64,000 bases of DNA from NCBI RefSeq assembly GCF_001307315.1, contig NZ_LGUC01000001.1, positions 1,178,001-1,242,000 of the forward strand, read 5' to 3'. The DNA is from Halolamina pelagica (GTDB lineage Archaea; Halobacteriota; Halobacteria; Halobacteriales; Haloferacaceae). The position numbers were made by a program, and so were the translations under genes. The notes beneath the pieces are model-generated. The model was given only the letters and a program-made list of their open reading frames with translations. It did not search any database and was not told where the DNA came from. Numbering within the stretch: position 1 is the stretch's first letter; each line of letters begins with the position of its first letter. Positions 46,962 to 55,396 of this stretch are shown one piece after another.

Positions 46962-47753
46962 TTACTCCCCGAACAGCGACGCGTAGCGCTCGCTCGCGGC
47001 GCGTGCGCCGCGGCGGAGGTAGCCGATGTCGGTGCCGACGATGAGGTAGTCCAGCCCCCGCTCGTGCCAGGCGTCGATCTCCGCGGGACTGGTCGCCAGC
47101 GTGCCCACGGGCACGTCCGCGGCTGCGCCCGCCGCGAGCACGCGGTCGAGCGCGTCGCGAAACGCCGGGTCGTCGTACTCGCCGAAGCAGCCGAGATCCG
47201 CCGAGAGGTCGGCGGGCCCGACGAACAGCGTGTCGACGCCGTCGACGCGGGCGATCGCCTCGGCGTGGTCGACGCCCGCGGCGGACTCGACCTGTGGCAG
47301 CACCGCGACGGCGTCGTTGGCCGCGGTGAAGGAGGTGTCGAGGGTGGCGCCGTAGCCGTTGGCGCGGCTGCCGGCGACGCCGCGCTCGCCGTCGGGCGGG
47401 TAGCGCGCGGCCGAGACCAGCGCCTCGGCTTCGGCGGCGCTCTCGATCCGCGGCGCCATCACGCCCGCGGCGCCGAGATCCAGCGCCCGCTTGACCTGGG
47501 TGGCGTCGTTCTCGGGCACGCGGACCACCGTGTCGGTGTCGCCCGCGGCGTCGACGGCGCGGACGAGTTCGCCCGCGCTCTCGACCGACAGCGGCGTGTG
47601 TTCGGTGTCGACGACGACGAAGTCGAACTCCAGGGCGCCGACGATCTCCGCGGCCGCGGGGGAGCCGAGCGACACCCAACTCCCGATCGGGGCGTCGCCG
47701 GCCGTGAGCTGCTCCCGGAACGTCATCTCCTCGGTTCGGTCGTGGTTGGTCAT
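46962..47753 (-). CDS. HpcH/HpaI-type class II aldolase
   Basis: 263 residues. It has the catalytic arginine-histidine region FVVVDTEHTPLSVESAGELV, RVPENDATQVKRALDLGAAG, the metal-binding glutamate in LPQVESAAGVDHAEAI, and FVGPADLSADLG with the metal-binding aspartate. Relatives cleave 2-keto-3-deoxy acids or 2,4-dihydroxyheptenedioate to pyruvate (or its semialdehyde partner) with Mg or Mn. The exact substrate is open. A 2-keto-3-deoxy sugar acid would fit the sugar-acid chemistry elsewhere in the window. Starts at 47753 or 47726 are possible. Confidence 0.87.
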   Translation of the reverse strand: MTNHDRTEEMTFREQLTAGDAPIGSWVSLGSPAAAEIVGALEFDFVVVDTEHTPLSVESAGELVRAVDAAGDTDTVVRVPENDATQVKRALDLGAAGVMAPRIESAAEAEALVSAARYPPDGERGVAGSRANGYGATLDTSFTAANDAVAVLPQVESAAGVDHAEAIARVDGVDTLFVGPADLSADLGCFGEYDDPAFRDALDRVLAAGAAADVPVGTLATSPAEIDAWHERGLDYLIVGTDIGYLRRGARAASERYASLFGE

Positions 47754-47833
47754 GGCTGGGCTGGCGTCCCCGATGGGCAAAAGTCGGCGGGTTCCGGCCA
47801 GTACGGTCGCCGGTCGGCTATCGGTTCGTGAGA

Positions 47834-47850
47834 ATGGCCGGGGCGGGCTC
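47834..47850. repeat. 17-bp duplicate of the tRNA-Met 3' end
   Basis: The word atggccggggcgggctc at 47834-47850 repeats exactly at 48003-48019, where it forms the acceptor and T-arm end of tRNA-Met. Beyond it the copies diverge. Such duplications of tRNA 3' ends are left by site-specific integration. The 150 bases between hold only a GGGAGCG/CGCTCCC hairpin and no integrase gene, so any element has been lost or was never there. Confidence 0.6.
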
Positions 47851-48003
47851 AAACTCCCGGGAGCGCGGAGCGCTCCCGTATCGCCGTTCACGCCGCGGTG
47901 CGCCGTTCACGGCGACCGTTCCGGGTTCTCCGCCCGCGAGGTGCCGCTCGGTTTTCGGACGCCACGCTCACGGTGTTCGCTCGTCGTCGGTGAAAACCGA
48001 AGA

Positions 48004-48154
48004 TGGCCGGGGCGGGCTCCGAACCCGCGATCTCCGCATGACCCAGGTCCGAGGCTCGGCGGGCCCCGTGGGCGCTGCGGATCTTCCAAGGCGTACCGCA
48101 CCGAATCTCGATACCCTATGAGTGCGGCGCTATGTCCAGCTAAGCCACCCGGCC
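48004..48154 (-). tRNA. tRNA-Met (CAT), elongator type, with a 77-base intron
   Basis: Reading the minus strand from 48154, the acceptor stem GGCCGGG pairs with CCCGGCC at 48005-48011 and the discriminator A is at 48004; CCA is not encoded. The D-stem is GCT/AGC. The anticodon stem CCGCA pairs with TGCGG, the loop is C-T-CAT-A, and the T-arm is GCGGG/CCCGC with loop TTCGGAG. The anticodon CAT is at 48118-48120. An intron of about 77 bases (48040-48116) interrupts the loop after position 37, the canonical site, and haloarchaeal elongator tRNA-Met genes are known to be split there. Confidence 0.93.
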
Positions 48155-48251
48155 GCATTACGGCGTAATCGGATCTCGGACTTAAAACCTCCCATCTCTT
48201 TCGACGCCGCGAGCCACGCGGATTTATGGCCTCCGGGGTGAACGCCTACCC

Positions 48252-49265
48252 ATGAGCCTGCCGGAGACCGTTACCGCACACCTCGAGGGCGAGGAGCCGG
48301 TCGCGGAGGTCGATCTGGGCGGCGAGGATCGACTGCTGGTCACGCCCACGCGAACGCTGGTTTACCGCGCTGAGGGGCTGCTCTCCGACGAGACCGTCGA
48401 GGAGTTCCCCCACGACGCCGAACGCATCACCCTCTCGACGAGCCGCCGGAAGGCCAAGCTCACGCTCGACTACGGCCTCGACGGCGAGGAGACGCTCTCG
48501 GTGCCGAAAGGGAAGTTCGACGCGGTGCTCCACCCGCTGCTGGCTGGCGTGCTCGACGCCAACGGGATCACCGACGCCGGCGAGACCGTCAAGCGCACGT
48601 TCCGGTTCTCGGAACTCACCCTCATCGTCACCAGCAAGCGCGTGGTCAAACACATCGGCCAAGCGGTCTGGGACGAGGAGTTCGAGGAGTACCCCTTCGA
48701 GCACGTCACCGATCTCGACTTCGAACCCGGCAACGTCGCCACCAGCGTCGTGCTCACGCACGACGGTCGACAGGAGCGGTTCAAAGCACCGAACGACGAC
48801 GCCCGGGCGGTCGAGGCCGCCATCACCGACGCCCTGCTCTCCTACCACGACGTGCGCGACATCGACGAACTCCGCGCCAAGTACGCCGACGAGAACGCTG
48901 CCGACGCCGACACGGACGGCGACTCCCCGTTCGGTGACGGACCCGACCTGTTCGACGAGGGTGAGACCCCCGTCCCCGACGCGGAACCGGAATCGTCGCC
49001 GGAGTCGGAGCCGGAGCCGGAGCCGGCGGCGCCCGACCAGTCGGACGACGGCACCGATCGCCTCATCGAGCAGGTCGAGGCGGCGACGGCCGACACGGAG
49101 TCGGGCGAGCTCGACACCGACGACGCGGCGGCCGAACCGGACGTCGCCGACCTCGCTGCCGAGATCGACGATCTCCGGGGCGTGATCGAACAGCAGCAGA
49201 CAGAGCTCGAACGGCAGAACGACCTGATCGAGCAGCTGATCGAAGAGCTCCGACAGGGCCGGTAA
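48252..49265 (+). CDS. Conserved haloarchaeal protein, DUF7115-like, with C-terminal coiled coil
   Basis: 337 residues in three parts. Residues 1 to about 210 form a beta-rich PH-like repeat (LLVTPTRTLVYRAEG and LIVTSKRVVKHIGQ look like duplicated strands). A very acidic linker (PEPEPAAPDQSDD) follows. A C-terminal helix (LAAEIDDLRGVIEQQQTELE) is likely to form a coiled coil and dimerise. No enzyme motif is visible. I recognise it as a haloarchaeal family of unknown function. A scaffold or membrane-associated role is only a guess. Confidence 0.75.
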   Translation: MSLPETVTAHLEGEEPVAEVDLGGEDRLLVTPTRTLVYRAEGLLSDETVEEFPHDAERITLSTSRRKAKLTLDYGLDGEETLSVPKGKFDAVLHPLLAGVLDANGITDAGETVKRTFRFSELTLIVTSKRVVKHIGQAVWDEEFEEYPFEHVTDLDFEPGNVATSVVLTHDGRQERFKAPNDDARAVEAAITDALLSYHDVRDIDELRAKYADENAADADTDGDSPFGDGPDLFDEGETPVPDAEPESSPESEPEPEPAAPDQSDDGTDRLIEQVEAATADTESGELDTDDAAAEPDVADLAAEIDDLRGVIEQQQTELERQNDLIEQLIEELRQGR

Positions 49266-50144
49266 TCAGGGACGCTCGCCGCGACGGACGGCGTCGATCG
49301 CCGGCTCGTACCCCTCGTACACCGACGGATACTGCAGTTCGTACCCCAACTCCAGCAGTCGATCGTTCCGGCAGCGCTTCTGGCTCGCCACCCGCGGCGC
49401 CGCCGACGCCGGCAGCGCCGCCAGCCGCTCCTCGATGGTTAGCTTCTCGGGCTCCGGAGCGCCACAGCGCTCGGCCAGCCAGTCCGCGAACTCCCACCGG
49501 TCGACTGGCGTGCCGTCGGTCACCAGCACCGTCTCCCCGCGGGCTACGTCCTCGGTCAGGAACCACGCCAGCGCGCCCGCGGCGTCGTCGCGGTGAACGG
49601 AGTTCCGCCAGCCGGCAGTCGCCGAATCGAGTGTGGACTCGATCCGGTAGCGCCCCGGGCCATAGAGCCCGGCGAACCGGGCGACGGTGCTGTCGAGATC
49701 GCTACGGTGGACGATCGCTTCGGCTTCCGCGATGACGGCCGCTTTCGGGCGCTCGGGGTCGACCGGCGTCGACTCGTCCACCCAGCCGCCGCCGTGGTCG
49801 CCGTAGACGCCGGTGGTGGAGGTGAACAGCAGTCGATCCGGCGGCGACCCGCGGCTCTCGAACGTCGAGACCACGGCACGGAGTCCGTCGGCGTAGAGCG
49901 CCCGCGCCTCCGCGACGCTCCCGCGACCTGCCGAGGCCGAGAACACGAGCACGTCGGCGTCGGGGAGGCTCGATACAACATCGGGATCGGTCAGCTCTCC
50001 CTGGATCGGGTCGATGCCGGCTGCCGCCACGGCCTCGGCGCTCGACTCGGATCGGACGACGCCGACCACGTCGTGACCCGCGTCGACGAGTCGCCGACCG
50101 AGTTCGCGACCGACGTAGCCACAGCCGAGAACGAGAACGCGCAT
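49266..50144 (-). CDS. NAD-dependent epimerase/dehydratase (SDR) protein
   Basis: A 292-residue extended SDR. The Rossmann motif is VLVLGCGYVGRELGRRLVDAG, TSTTGVYGDHGG contains the tyrosine of the active site, and RFAGLYGPGRY is present. The YeeZ-like pattern suggests an NAD(P)-sugar or small-molecule epimerase. The substrate is unknown. It starts within the stop codon of the preceding gene (TGATG), so the two are translationally coupled. Confidence 0.87.
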   Translation of the reverse strand: MRVLVLGCGYVGRELGRRLVDAGHDVVGVVRSESSAEAVAAAGIDPIQGELTDPDVVSSLPDADVLVFSASAGRGSVAEARALYADGLRAVVSTFESRGSPPDRLLFTSTTGVYGDHGGGWVDESTPVDPERPKAAVIAEAEAIVHRSDLDSTVARFAGLYGPGRYRIESTLDSATAGWRNSVHRDDAAGALAWFLTEDVARGETVLVTDGTPVDRWEFADWLAERCGAPEPEKLTIEERLAALPASAAPRVASQKRCRNDRLLELGYELQYPSVYEGYEPAIDAVRRGERP

Positions 50145-50569
50145 CAGCGCCGGGCGTCGACGTACGCCTGGATCGCGGCGAACTGTTCGAGCGTGGTCGG
50201 GAGCCGACCCTCGATCGCCTGCTGGATCTCCTTGCCGTCGAGGTCGATGTCGATCTCGCGGGCGATCGTGTCCACGTCGACGACCGCCGTCGTCATGCCC
50301 ATCAGCACGTGATCCCGGCTCTCCCACGCGATGGTGTCGGCGTCGGGGGCGTCGTCCGCCAGCGCGAGCACCTCGGCGGCCTCCTCGAGGGTAAGCTCCG
50401 GCTGCTCGCCGGCCTCGATCGCCTCGACGGTCGCCCGGTCGAGATCGGTGCCGCCCGCGACGGTGTCGACGCCGCGTTCGGCGACCACCGACGCGAGCTC
50501 TTCGAAGTAGGCCGCGAGGAGGGCCTCGGGGGAGTCCTCGTCGCCGGCCGCGACTGCGTCGTAGAGCAT
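50144..50569 (-). CDS. Conserved small haloarchaeal protein, DUF5791-like
   Basis: A 141-residue acidic helical protein with two parts. The N-terminal half (LLAAYFEELASVVAERGVDTV; LTLEEAAEVLALADD) is a possible HTH-like bundle. The C-terminal half (VDVDTIAREIDIDLDGKEIQ; IQAYVDARR) is family-typical. Recognised as an unknown-function haloarchaeal family. It is coupled to the epimerase gene downstream. Confidence 0.7.
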   Translation of the reverse strand: MLYDAVAAGDEDSPEALLAAYFEELASVVAERGVDTVAGGTDLDRATVEAIEAGEQPELTLEEAAEVLALADDAPDADTIAWESRDHVLMGMTTAVVDVDTIAREIDIDLDGKEIQQAIEGRLPTTLEQFAAIQAYVDARR

Positions 50570-50603
50570 ACTCGACCTCGGCGCCCGCCGGGGAAAACCG
50601 TTG

Positions 50604-53600
50604 TTACTCCGGTTCGCCGGCAGTACAGGACTCGTCGTCGACGCCAGGGCAGGGCCAGCCGGGCGACTGCTCGTCGCGGTTGCCGTCCACGTCGCCGACA
50701 CCGGGCATCCCCGGCGGAACGACCGCGGCGATCGTCGTCGACGCCTCGAAGTCGACGCGCTCACTCCGCCCGAGCAGTTCACGCTCCCCGTCCCCGTCGA
50801 CGTCGAGTCGGGCCGCTGAGCCATCGCGGACGTACCGAACCGTACCGCCGGTCCCGTCGGGGGCGGGCGCCCGTGCCCGGACGGTGAAGCGCTGGTACTC
50901 GCCGCGGACGGTGACGCTCCACCCGTTTACCGTCGCGATCCAGGCGTACGGCGGCGGCGCGACCGGAACTCCCGCGGGCAGTCGCGAGGCGCCAGTCAGT
51001 CGGCGGGTTGCCCTGGCGCTGGCGTTCTCCAGGGCGCCGCTGACCTGCTTCCGTGCCGTCTCGCGGGCGGCTTGCTGGACCACGGAGGCGGTCGCATTGG
51101 TCGTCGCCGCAGGCACGCTCGTCGACTTGGCGCCGCTCAGTTCGCGGAGCCGGACGCGGACGCGGATGGCCGCCTCATCGGCTGTCGCCGCGTCGACGTC
51201 CCGTGCCGTGAGCGCGCCCTCGAACACGGCCGCGTAGCTCCCGTTGGCCATCGCCTGCGCCCGGTAGCCGAGCGTCGGCCAGCGACCGCGGGCGTCGACG
51301 ACCGCTGCACGACACGTCGACCGCCGGATCCCGGTTCCGTTCGTCGCGGCGTCGCAGACGGCGTCCTCGGCGTGCTCGACGGACCTGCCGACCGCTGCCG
51401 CCAGTTCGTCGCGGTTCGCCGCCAGTGCGGTCGACGCTGTGCCCGGATCGTCACTGCTAGCCTCGGCCGTCCGGTTTGCCGCGATCAACGTTCCCGCAGC
51501 CGTCTCGAGAGTCACGGTCCGGCTGCCGCCGCCAAGCAAGGTATCCACGATCCCGTCGGCTGCGTCGCCGTACGGCACTGCCACCCAGTTCGTTGTCCGC
51601 GCAGTTAGCGGGTGGGCGGACGCACCGGGGGGCACGCTCGGCTCCTGTTCGTGGTCGATCGATGCGAGGGTGAGGTAGGCCGGGCCGCCGTCGGGCGTGA
51701 GCACGAGTTCGTCCTCGGCTGCCCCGAGCTGTTCGTAGCTATCGGCGCCGCTGAACCGCTGCTCGTCCGACCGGCCGAGCTCGATCAGCGAAGCGAGCTC
51801 GGCAGTGGTCCGATCACCGAGTTCGTCCCGGTAGTCGACGTTCCGATCACGAGCGTCGGCCGCACGCGCGTCCAGTTCTGTGAGCACGCGCTCGAGATAC
51901 GCAACGCGGGCGGCGACCCGCGCGCGGTCGGCGGCGCCGTCGTAGCTCGCCGGCACGTCCAGCAGCTCCCGCCGGCGGTCCCGGAGTTTCTCGGCCAGTC
52001 TCGCGGGGACGTTCGCGTCGCCGCTCGCGATCGCCGAGCGCGGCACGGAAACAGTGACGTTCGACACCTCACGGCGGAGCCCCCGGAGGTCGGCAGCGAC
52101 CCACGCACCGAGTACGTTCGGCCGTGCGGCGGTGATCGTCCGCTCGTGGACGACAGTGCGCCCACCATCGCCGGCCACGGCACGCGCCGCGACGGCGTCG
52201 ACGCCGCCGTTGGCGTCGAGCAGCGCGTCGGCCGCTCGGTCGCGTGCGCCGGCGAGGTTCGGCCCCTCGAGCGCGCCGCCGCGTTCGAACAGCGGCTCGG
52301 TCGGCCTGTCGGGTGCGGCGTCGACCGGCGCGTACCCCGCAGTCACGCGTACGGCGACCCGGGCGGTCTCGGTCCGTTCGGTGGTTGTCGTCCGCGTTGT
52401 TCCGTTACGTTCCCAGTGACGCTCGACGGTGTGATGGATCGTCACTTTCCGGATCGTATCGACGACGGTGTCTGCCGCGTCGGCTTTCGACTCCTCGAGG
52501 GTCGTGACGACCGTTCGCTCGCTGCGTTCCTCGTCGACGAGGGTCCAGTTGTCGGCGCTGGGGGTAACATCTCTCGCGCTCGTCTGCCTGAGCACCGTGA
52601 CGTGGAGTTCGCTCTCGACGCGGTAGCTTCCGGCCGTCGACGACCCCGAGACGGCAGCGAGATACGCCCGATCGGCGGCTGCCGCGGGATCGGCGTCGAT
52701 CGGCTCCGTCGTCGGCTGCTGGGGTTCGAACTCCCCGACGGCTGGGTCGGTCGTCGCCCCATCGACGGCGTTGGGGTTTAGGAGTGCGTTCGTCGCGGTC
52801 GCGGCGTCGCCGTGGCGGTCGCCGAGAACGTCCAACACGCCCACCTCGACTGTCGCTACGTCGACTGCGCGGGCGCCAGCAGGGTCGTGACGACCGAACG
52901 CTGCTCGCTGTTGGGCCAGCAAGGCGGCGTTGGTCGAGAGTTCGACGTGGCGGTTGGCGAGCACGTTCCGGATCGGCGCGCCGGCGTAGCGACCGTTGGC
53001 TCGAGCCATCGCGACCGCCGTCAGGCGTGTCGTCAGCCCGCGTGCCAGCCCCTCACCGACCAGCGCGCCGCGGTTCAGGCGACGCTCGTACTCGCGGGTC
53101 CGCTGGTGAAGCGCGAGCACCGGCGTCTCGACGGTGAGCGTGATGTCGTGGCGTCGCTGGGCGACCGACCGGTCTGCCTCGGAGGCCCGAACCGTGACGT
53201 TCCGAACGGTCACGCGCATCGCCGCGCCGTCGTCGACGGGGACGAGTTCGATAGCCGACTTCGCGCGTCGGAGCGAGGCGGTCGAGCCGTCCACGGCGGG
53301 GAGGCTGACACGCGCCTCGACAGCGCCGTGCTGGCGGCTGACGCCGGAGAGCGATTCGCGCGCGGCGAGCGCGATGCGGAGCTTGAGGGCGTCCAGGTAC
53401 GGTTGGGAGTCGTTGATCGCTCGCCCGGCCGGCGTATCCGCCGGCTGGGTCACTGGCTCGCGAGCCGCGTCCCGAGCCGCACCCCGAACCGCCTCGCTGA
53501 GCGCCGGGCGCGCGTCCCGGAGCGCGTCGTCCATCGCTGCCGTCGCGGGGCGCTCGATCGAGGGCTGCGCTCTGTCGGCGATCCCCGTCGCGTACACGGA

Positions 53601-53672
53601 GGCGCCGAGGAGCAGCAGCACGCCCACGAGTGCGAACGGGACCCGCCCCCGGTCGTCGGCTGCCAGGCTCAC
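50604..53672 (-). CDS. Giant secreted/membrane protein of the pilus-like locus, DUF7286-like
   Basis: About 1022 residues. One N-terminal membrane helix (VPFALVGVLLLLGASVYATG) is preceded by DDRGR, like the charged start of archaeal pilins. The remainder is extracellular-like: rich in Thr, Arg and acidic residues, with N-x-T sequons (NGTT, NASA) and no cofactor motif. It closes with PGMPGVGDVDGNRDEQSPG and two cysteines near the C-terminus. The GTG at 53672 is preferred because it overlaps the upstream TGA (GTGA). It is the last and largest gene of the eight-gene locus. A surface or filament-tip role is inference. Confidence 0.72.
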   Translation of the reverse strand: MSLAADDRGRVPFALVGVLLLLGASVYATGIADRAQPSIERPATAAMDDALRDARPALSEAVRGAARDAAREPVTQPADTPAGRAINDSQPYLDALKLRIALAARESLSGVSRQHGAVEARVSLPAVDGSTASLRRAKSAIELVPVDDGAAMRVTVRNVTVRASEADRSVAQRRHDITLTVETPVLALHQRTREYERRLNRGALVGEGLARGLTTRLTAVAMARANGRYAGAPIRNVLANRHVELSTNAALLAQQRAAFGRHDPAGARAVDVATVEVGVLDVLGDRHGDAATATNALLNPNAVDGATTDPAVGEFEPQQPTTEPIDADPAAAADRAYLAAVSGSSTAGSYRVESELHVTVLRQTSARDVTPSADNWTLVDEERSERTVVTTLEESKADAADTVVDTIRKVTIHHTVERHWERNGTTRTTTTERTETARVAVRVTAGYAPVDAAPDRPTEPLFERGGALEGPNLAGARDRAADALLDANGGVDAVAARAVAGDGGRTVVHERTITAARPNVLGAWVAADLRGLRREVSNVTVSVPRSAIASGDANVPARLAEKLRDRRRELLDVPASYDGAADRARVAARVAYLERVLTELDARAADARDRNVDYRDELGDRTTAELASLIELGRSDEQRFSGADSYEQLGAAEDELVLTPDGGPAYLTLASIDHEQEPSVPPGASAHPLTARTTNWVAVPYGDAADGIVDTLLGGGSRTVTLETAAGTLIAANRTAEASSDDPGTASTALAANRDELAAAVGRSVEHAEDAVCDAATNGTGIRRSTCRAAVVDARGRWPTLGYRAQAMANGSYAAVFEGALTARDVDAATADEAAIRVRVRLRELSGAKSTSVPAATTNATASVVQQAARETARKQVSGALENASARATRRLTGASRLPAGVPVAPPPYAWIATVNGWSVTVRGEYQRFTVRARAPAPDGTGGTVRYVRDGSAARLDVDGDGERELLGRSERVDFEASTTIAAVVPPGMPGVGDVDGNRDEQSPGWPCPGVDDESCTAGEPE

Positions 53673-54520
53673 GGCGACCACGTCCGGACGGAGATCTCGA
53701 CGCTGTCCAGCGCGAGCCGTTCGACGGCCTCGGCCGGGCTCTCGCTTGCTCGCTCGAGGTCCGCGGCGACGTGATCGGCCATCGCCGCCGCTATCTGGCG
53801 GTTCGCGTCGCGGGTGTCGCCGCGTTCGATCGCCGCCGCCGTGTCGACGCCGTATCGAGCGCTCGCCCGGCGGTAGCGGTGACGAACGAGGTCGTCCAGC
53901 GGCGCGTCGTCGCCGAGCGCCAGTCGGGCCTTCTCGGGCGGGAGGATGCCGGCGACGAGCGACTCCGACACGACACGAGCGAGAGCTCGGTGCCCCTCGT
54001 CCTCGGCCGTCACGTGGGCAGTGTTGGGCGCATCGACGCCGCTCGGGACGCGGATCGTCTCGGCGTGTACGTCCGCCGACTGCGGCGGGTCGTCGCCGAC
54101 GGCGAACGTCCGGCCGAGATGGGCGTCGGGGAACGGCTTCCAGCGGACGACCACCCGCGTTCGCGGCGGGAGTCGGTCGGCGACCACCTCGCGAACTGCC
54201 GTCGCGAACCTCGCGTTGGTCCGCGTCAGCGCCTCGCCATCGACGCGGACAGTTCTGACGGCGGCGTCGGCCAGCAGCGAGGCCAACGTCCCGTGGGCGA
54301 CGCGGTCGAACTCGGGGTTGGTGTCGGGATCAGTTGCTGCGTTCGGCGACGGCTCGAGCGTGTACGGAACTTCCGCGGTTGTCGCGGCCAGCGTCCCCGC
54401 GACAGCGTCGGCCCGATCGGTGTGAGTGACGGCCGGCGACGCGGGCACGCTGGTTACGGTGACGGCGGCGGCGCTGATCAACAGCAAGCAGAGACAGGCG
54501 TCGAGAGCGGCCGCCGTCAC
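53669..54520 (-). CDS. Pilus-like locus protein, DUF7284-like
   Basis: A 283-residue protein with an N-terminal hydrophobic helix (ALDACLCLLLISAAAVTVTS) and a long outside domain without known motifs, ending in VERLALDSVEISVRTW. The start codon GTG overlaps the stop of the preceding gene and its own stop overlaps the next start, which shows translational coupling. Conserved with its neighbours across haloarchaea as an unknown-function family. Probably a minor pilin-like or assembly component. Confidence 0.68.
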   Translation of the reverse strand: MTAAALDACLCLLLISAAAVTVTSVPASPAVTHTDRADAVAGTLAATTAEVPYTLEPSPNAATDPDTNPEFDRVAHGTLASLLADAAVRTVRVDGEALTRTNARFATAVREVVADRLPPRTRVVVRWKPFPDAHLGRTFAVGDDPPQSADVHAETIRVPSGVDAPNTAHVTAEDEGHRALARVVSESLVAGILPPEKARLALGDDAPLDDLVRHRYRRASARYGVDTAAAIERGDTRDANRQIAAAMADHVAADLERASESPAEAVERLALDSVEISVRTWSP

Positions 54521-54924
54521 CGGTGAACCACCACCCGGAGCCAGCCTGCACGCACCTGTCCCGGCGCGGTCCGAACTGGCACGCGGCGCCCCGCCGTCTG
54601 GAACGCCGCATCCGGCGCTGGGGTGTCACCAGCCGCCCAGTGCGCCGTTCCGGCCCGGAGTTCGACGCGGACCGACCAGCCGTCCGGCCCGGCCGCTCGG
54701 GCCTCGTCGAGCCCGGCGGGCGTCGCGACGCCCGCCGGCGCCACGATGTCGTGCACCCGTGCGAGCGTCGGATCGGCGACCTCCCGGTCAGCCGTCGGGG
54801 CAACGCCGGCGAACACGGTCGCGTACAGCGAGAGGCCGAGGCCGATCGCCGCGACGGCGGCGAGCGCCGCCGTGGGCGACACCTGGCCGCGCTCAGGCGC
54901 CGACGAGCGTGACACGGTACCCAT
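54517..54924 (-). CDS. Pilin-like protein of the pilus-like locus, DUF7285-like
   Basis: A 135-residue protein with RGQVSPTAALAAVAAIGLGL: a charged N-terminus, then S-P-T and a hydrophobic helix, as in type III signal peptides cut by PibD-like peptidases. The C-terminal part (TAPGQVRAGWLRVVVHR) is beta-rich. It overlaps the preceding gene by 32 bases and the next by 4. Function as a small pilin subunit is inference from this N-terminus and the ATPase in the locus. Confidence 0.66.
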   Translation of the reverse strand: MGTVSRSSAPERGQVSPTAALAAVAAIGLGLSLYATVFAGVAPTADREVADPTLARVHDIVAPAGVATPAGLDEARAAGPDGWSVRVELRAGTAHWAAGDTPAPDAAFQTAGRRVPVRTAPGQVRAGWLRVVVHR

Positions 54925-55342
54925 CCCAGCTCACCCCTGTGACGGTGATCTCCTCGGACGCTGTCCATCCCGGCCCTCGAGCCCGTGCCGCGTCGACCGC
55001 CCTGCGGAACGCGGCGCGGTCGGTGAACACGCGTTGCGGCGCGTTCCCGTCGAGGACGCGCCGTAGCGGTCCGTCAGCGACGGGCACGATCGCCCCGAAC
55101 GCGAACGTCGCCCGCGCGGTGCCGGCGTCGTTGCGCATCGCGATACTGTGCGGGCGCAGGCGAACGGCGTCGGCAGCGTGGTCGTGGCTCGCGCTCGCGG
55201 GCGCGGCCCCGGCTGCCACCCGGTCGACAGTGTCTGCGACCCCGGCGGCGTCCGGTGCGGGGCGAGCAGGGAGCGTTCCGGCGACGGCGAGAAACGCCAC
55301 GGCGGCCACCACGAGCCCGGCGTGCAGTGCCGGCGACTCCAT
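54893..55342 (-). CDS. Pilus-like locus protein, DUF7283-like
   Basis: A 149-residue protein with one N-terminal membrane helix (HAGLVVAAVAFLAVAGTLPA) and a globular C-terminal domain (FGAIVPVADGPLRRVLDGN). No catalytic motif is seen. The start MESPALHAG at 55342 is chosen over an ATG 15 bases upstream because the hydrophobic segment follows directly. It is part of the overlapping eight-gene run. Confidence 0.66.
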   Translation of the reverse strand: MESPALHAGLVVAAVAFLAVAGTLPARPAPDAAGVADTVDRVAAGAAPASASHDHAADAVRLRPHSIAMRNDAGTARATFAFGAIVPVADGPLRRVLDGNAPQRVFTDRAAFRRAVDAARARGPGWTASEEITVTGVSWDGYRVTLVGA

Positions 55343-55396
55343 CGGAGGTCCGAGCATGGCACGGAGTGGTCCCGGTTTCGTACTTGAACTCTCGGC

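Noticed and set aside
47834-47850. A second tRNA gene
   Set aside because: Only the last part of a T-arm and acceptor strand is present; no anticodon arm or matching 5' acceptor strand can be found.
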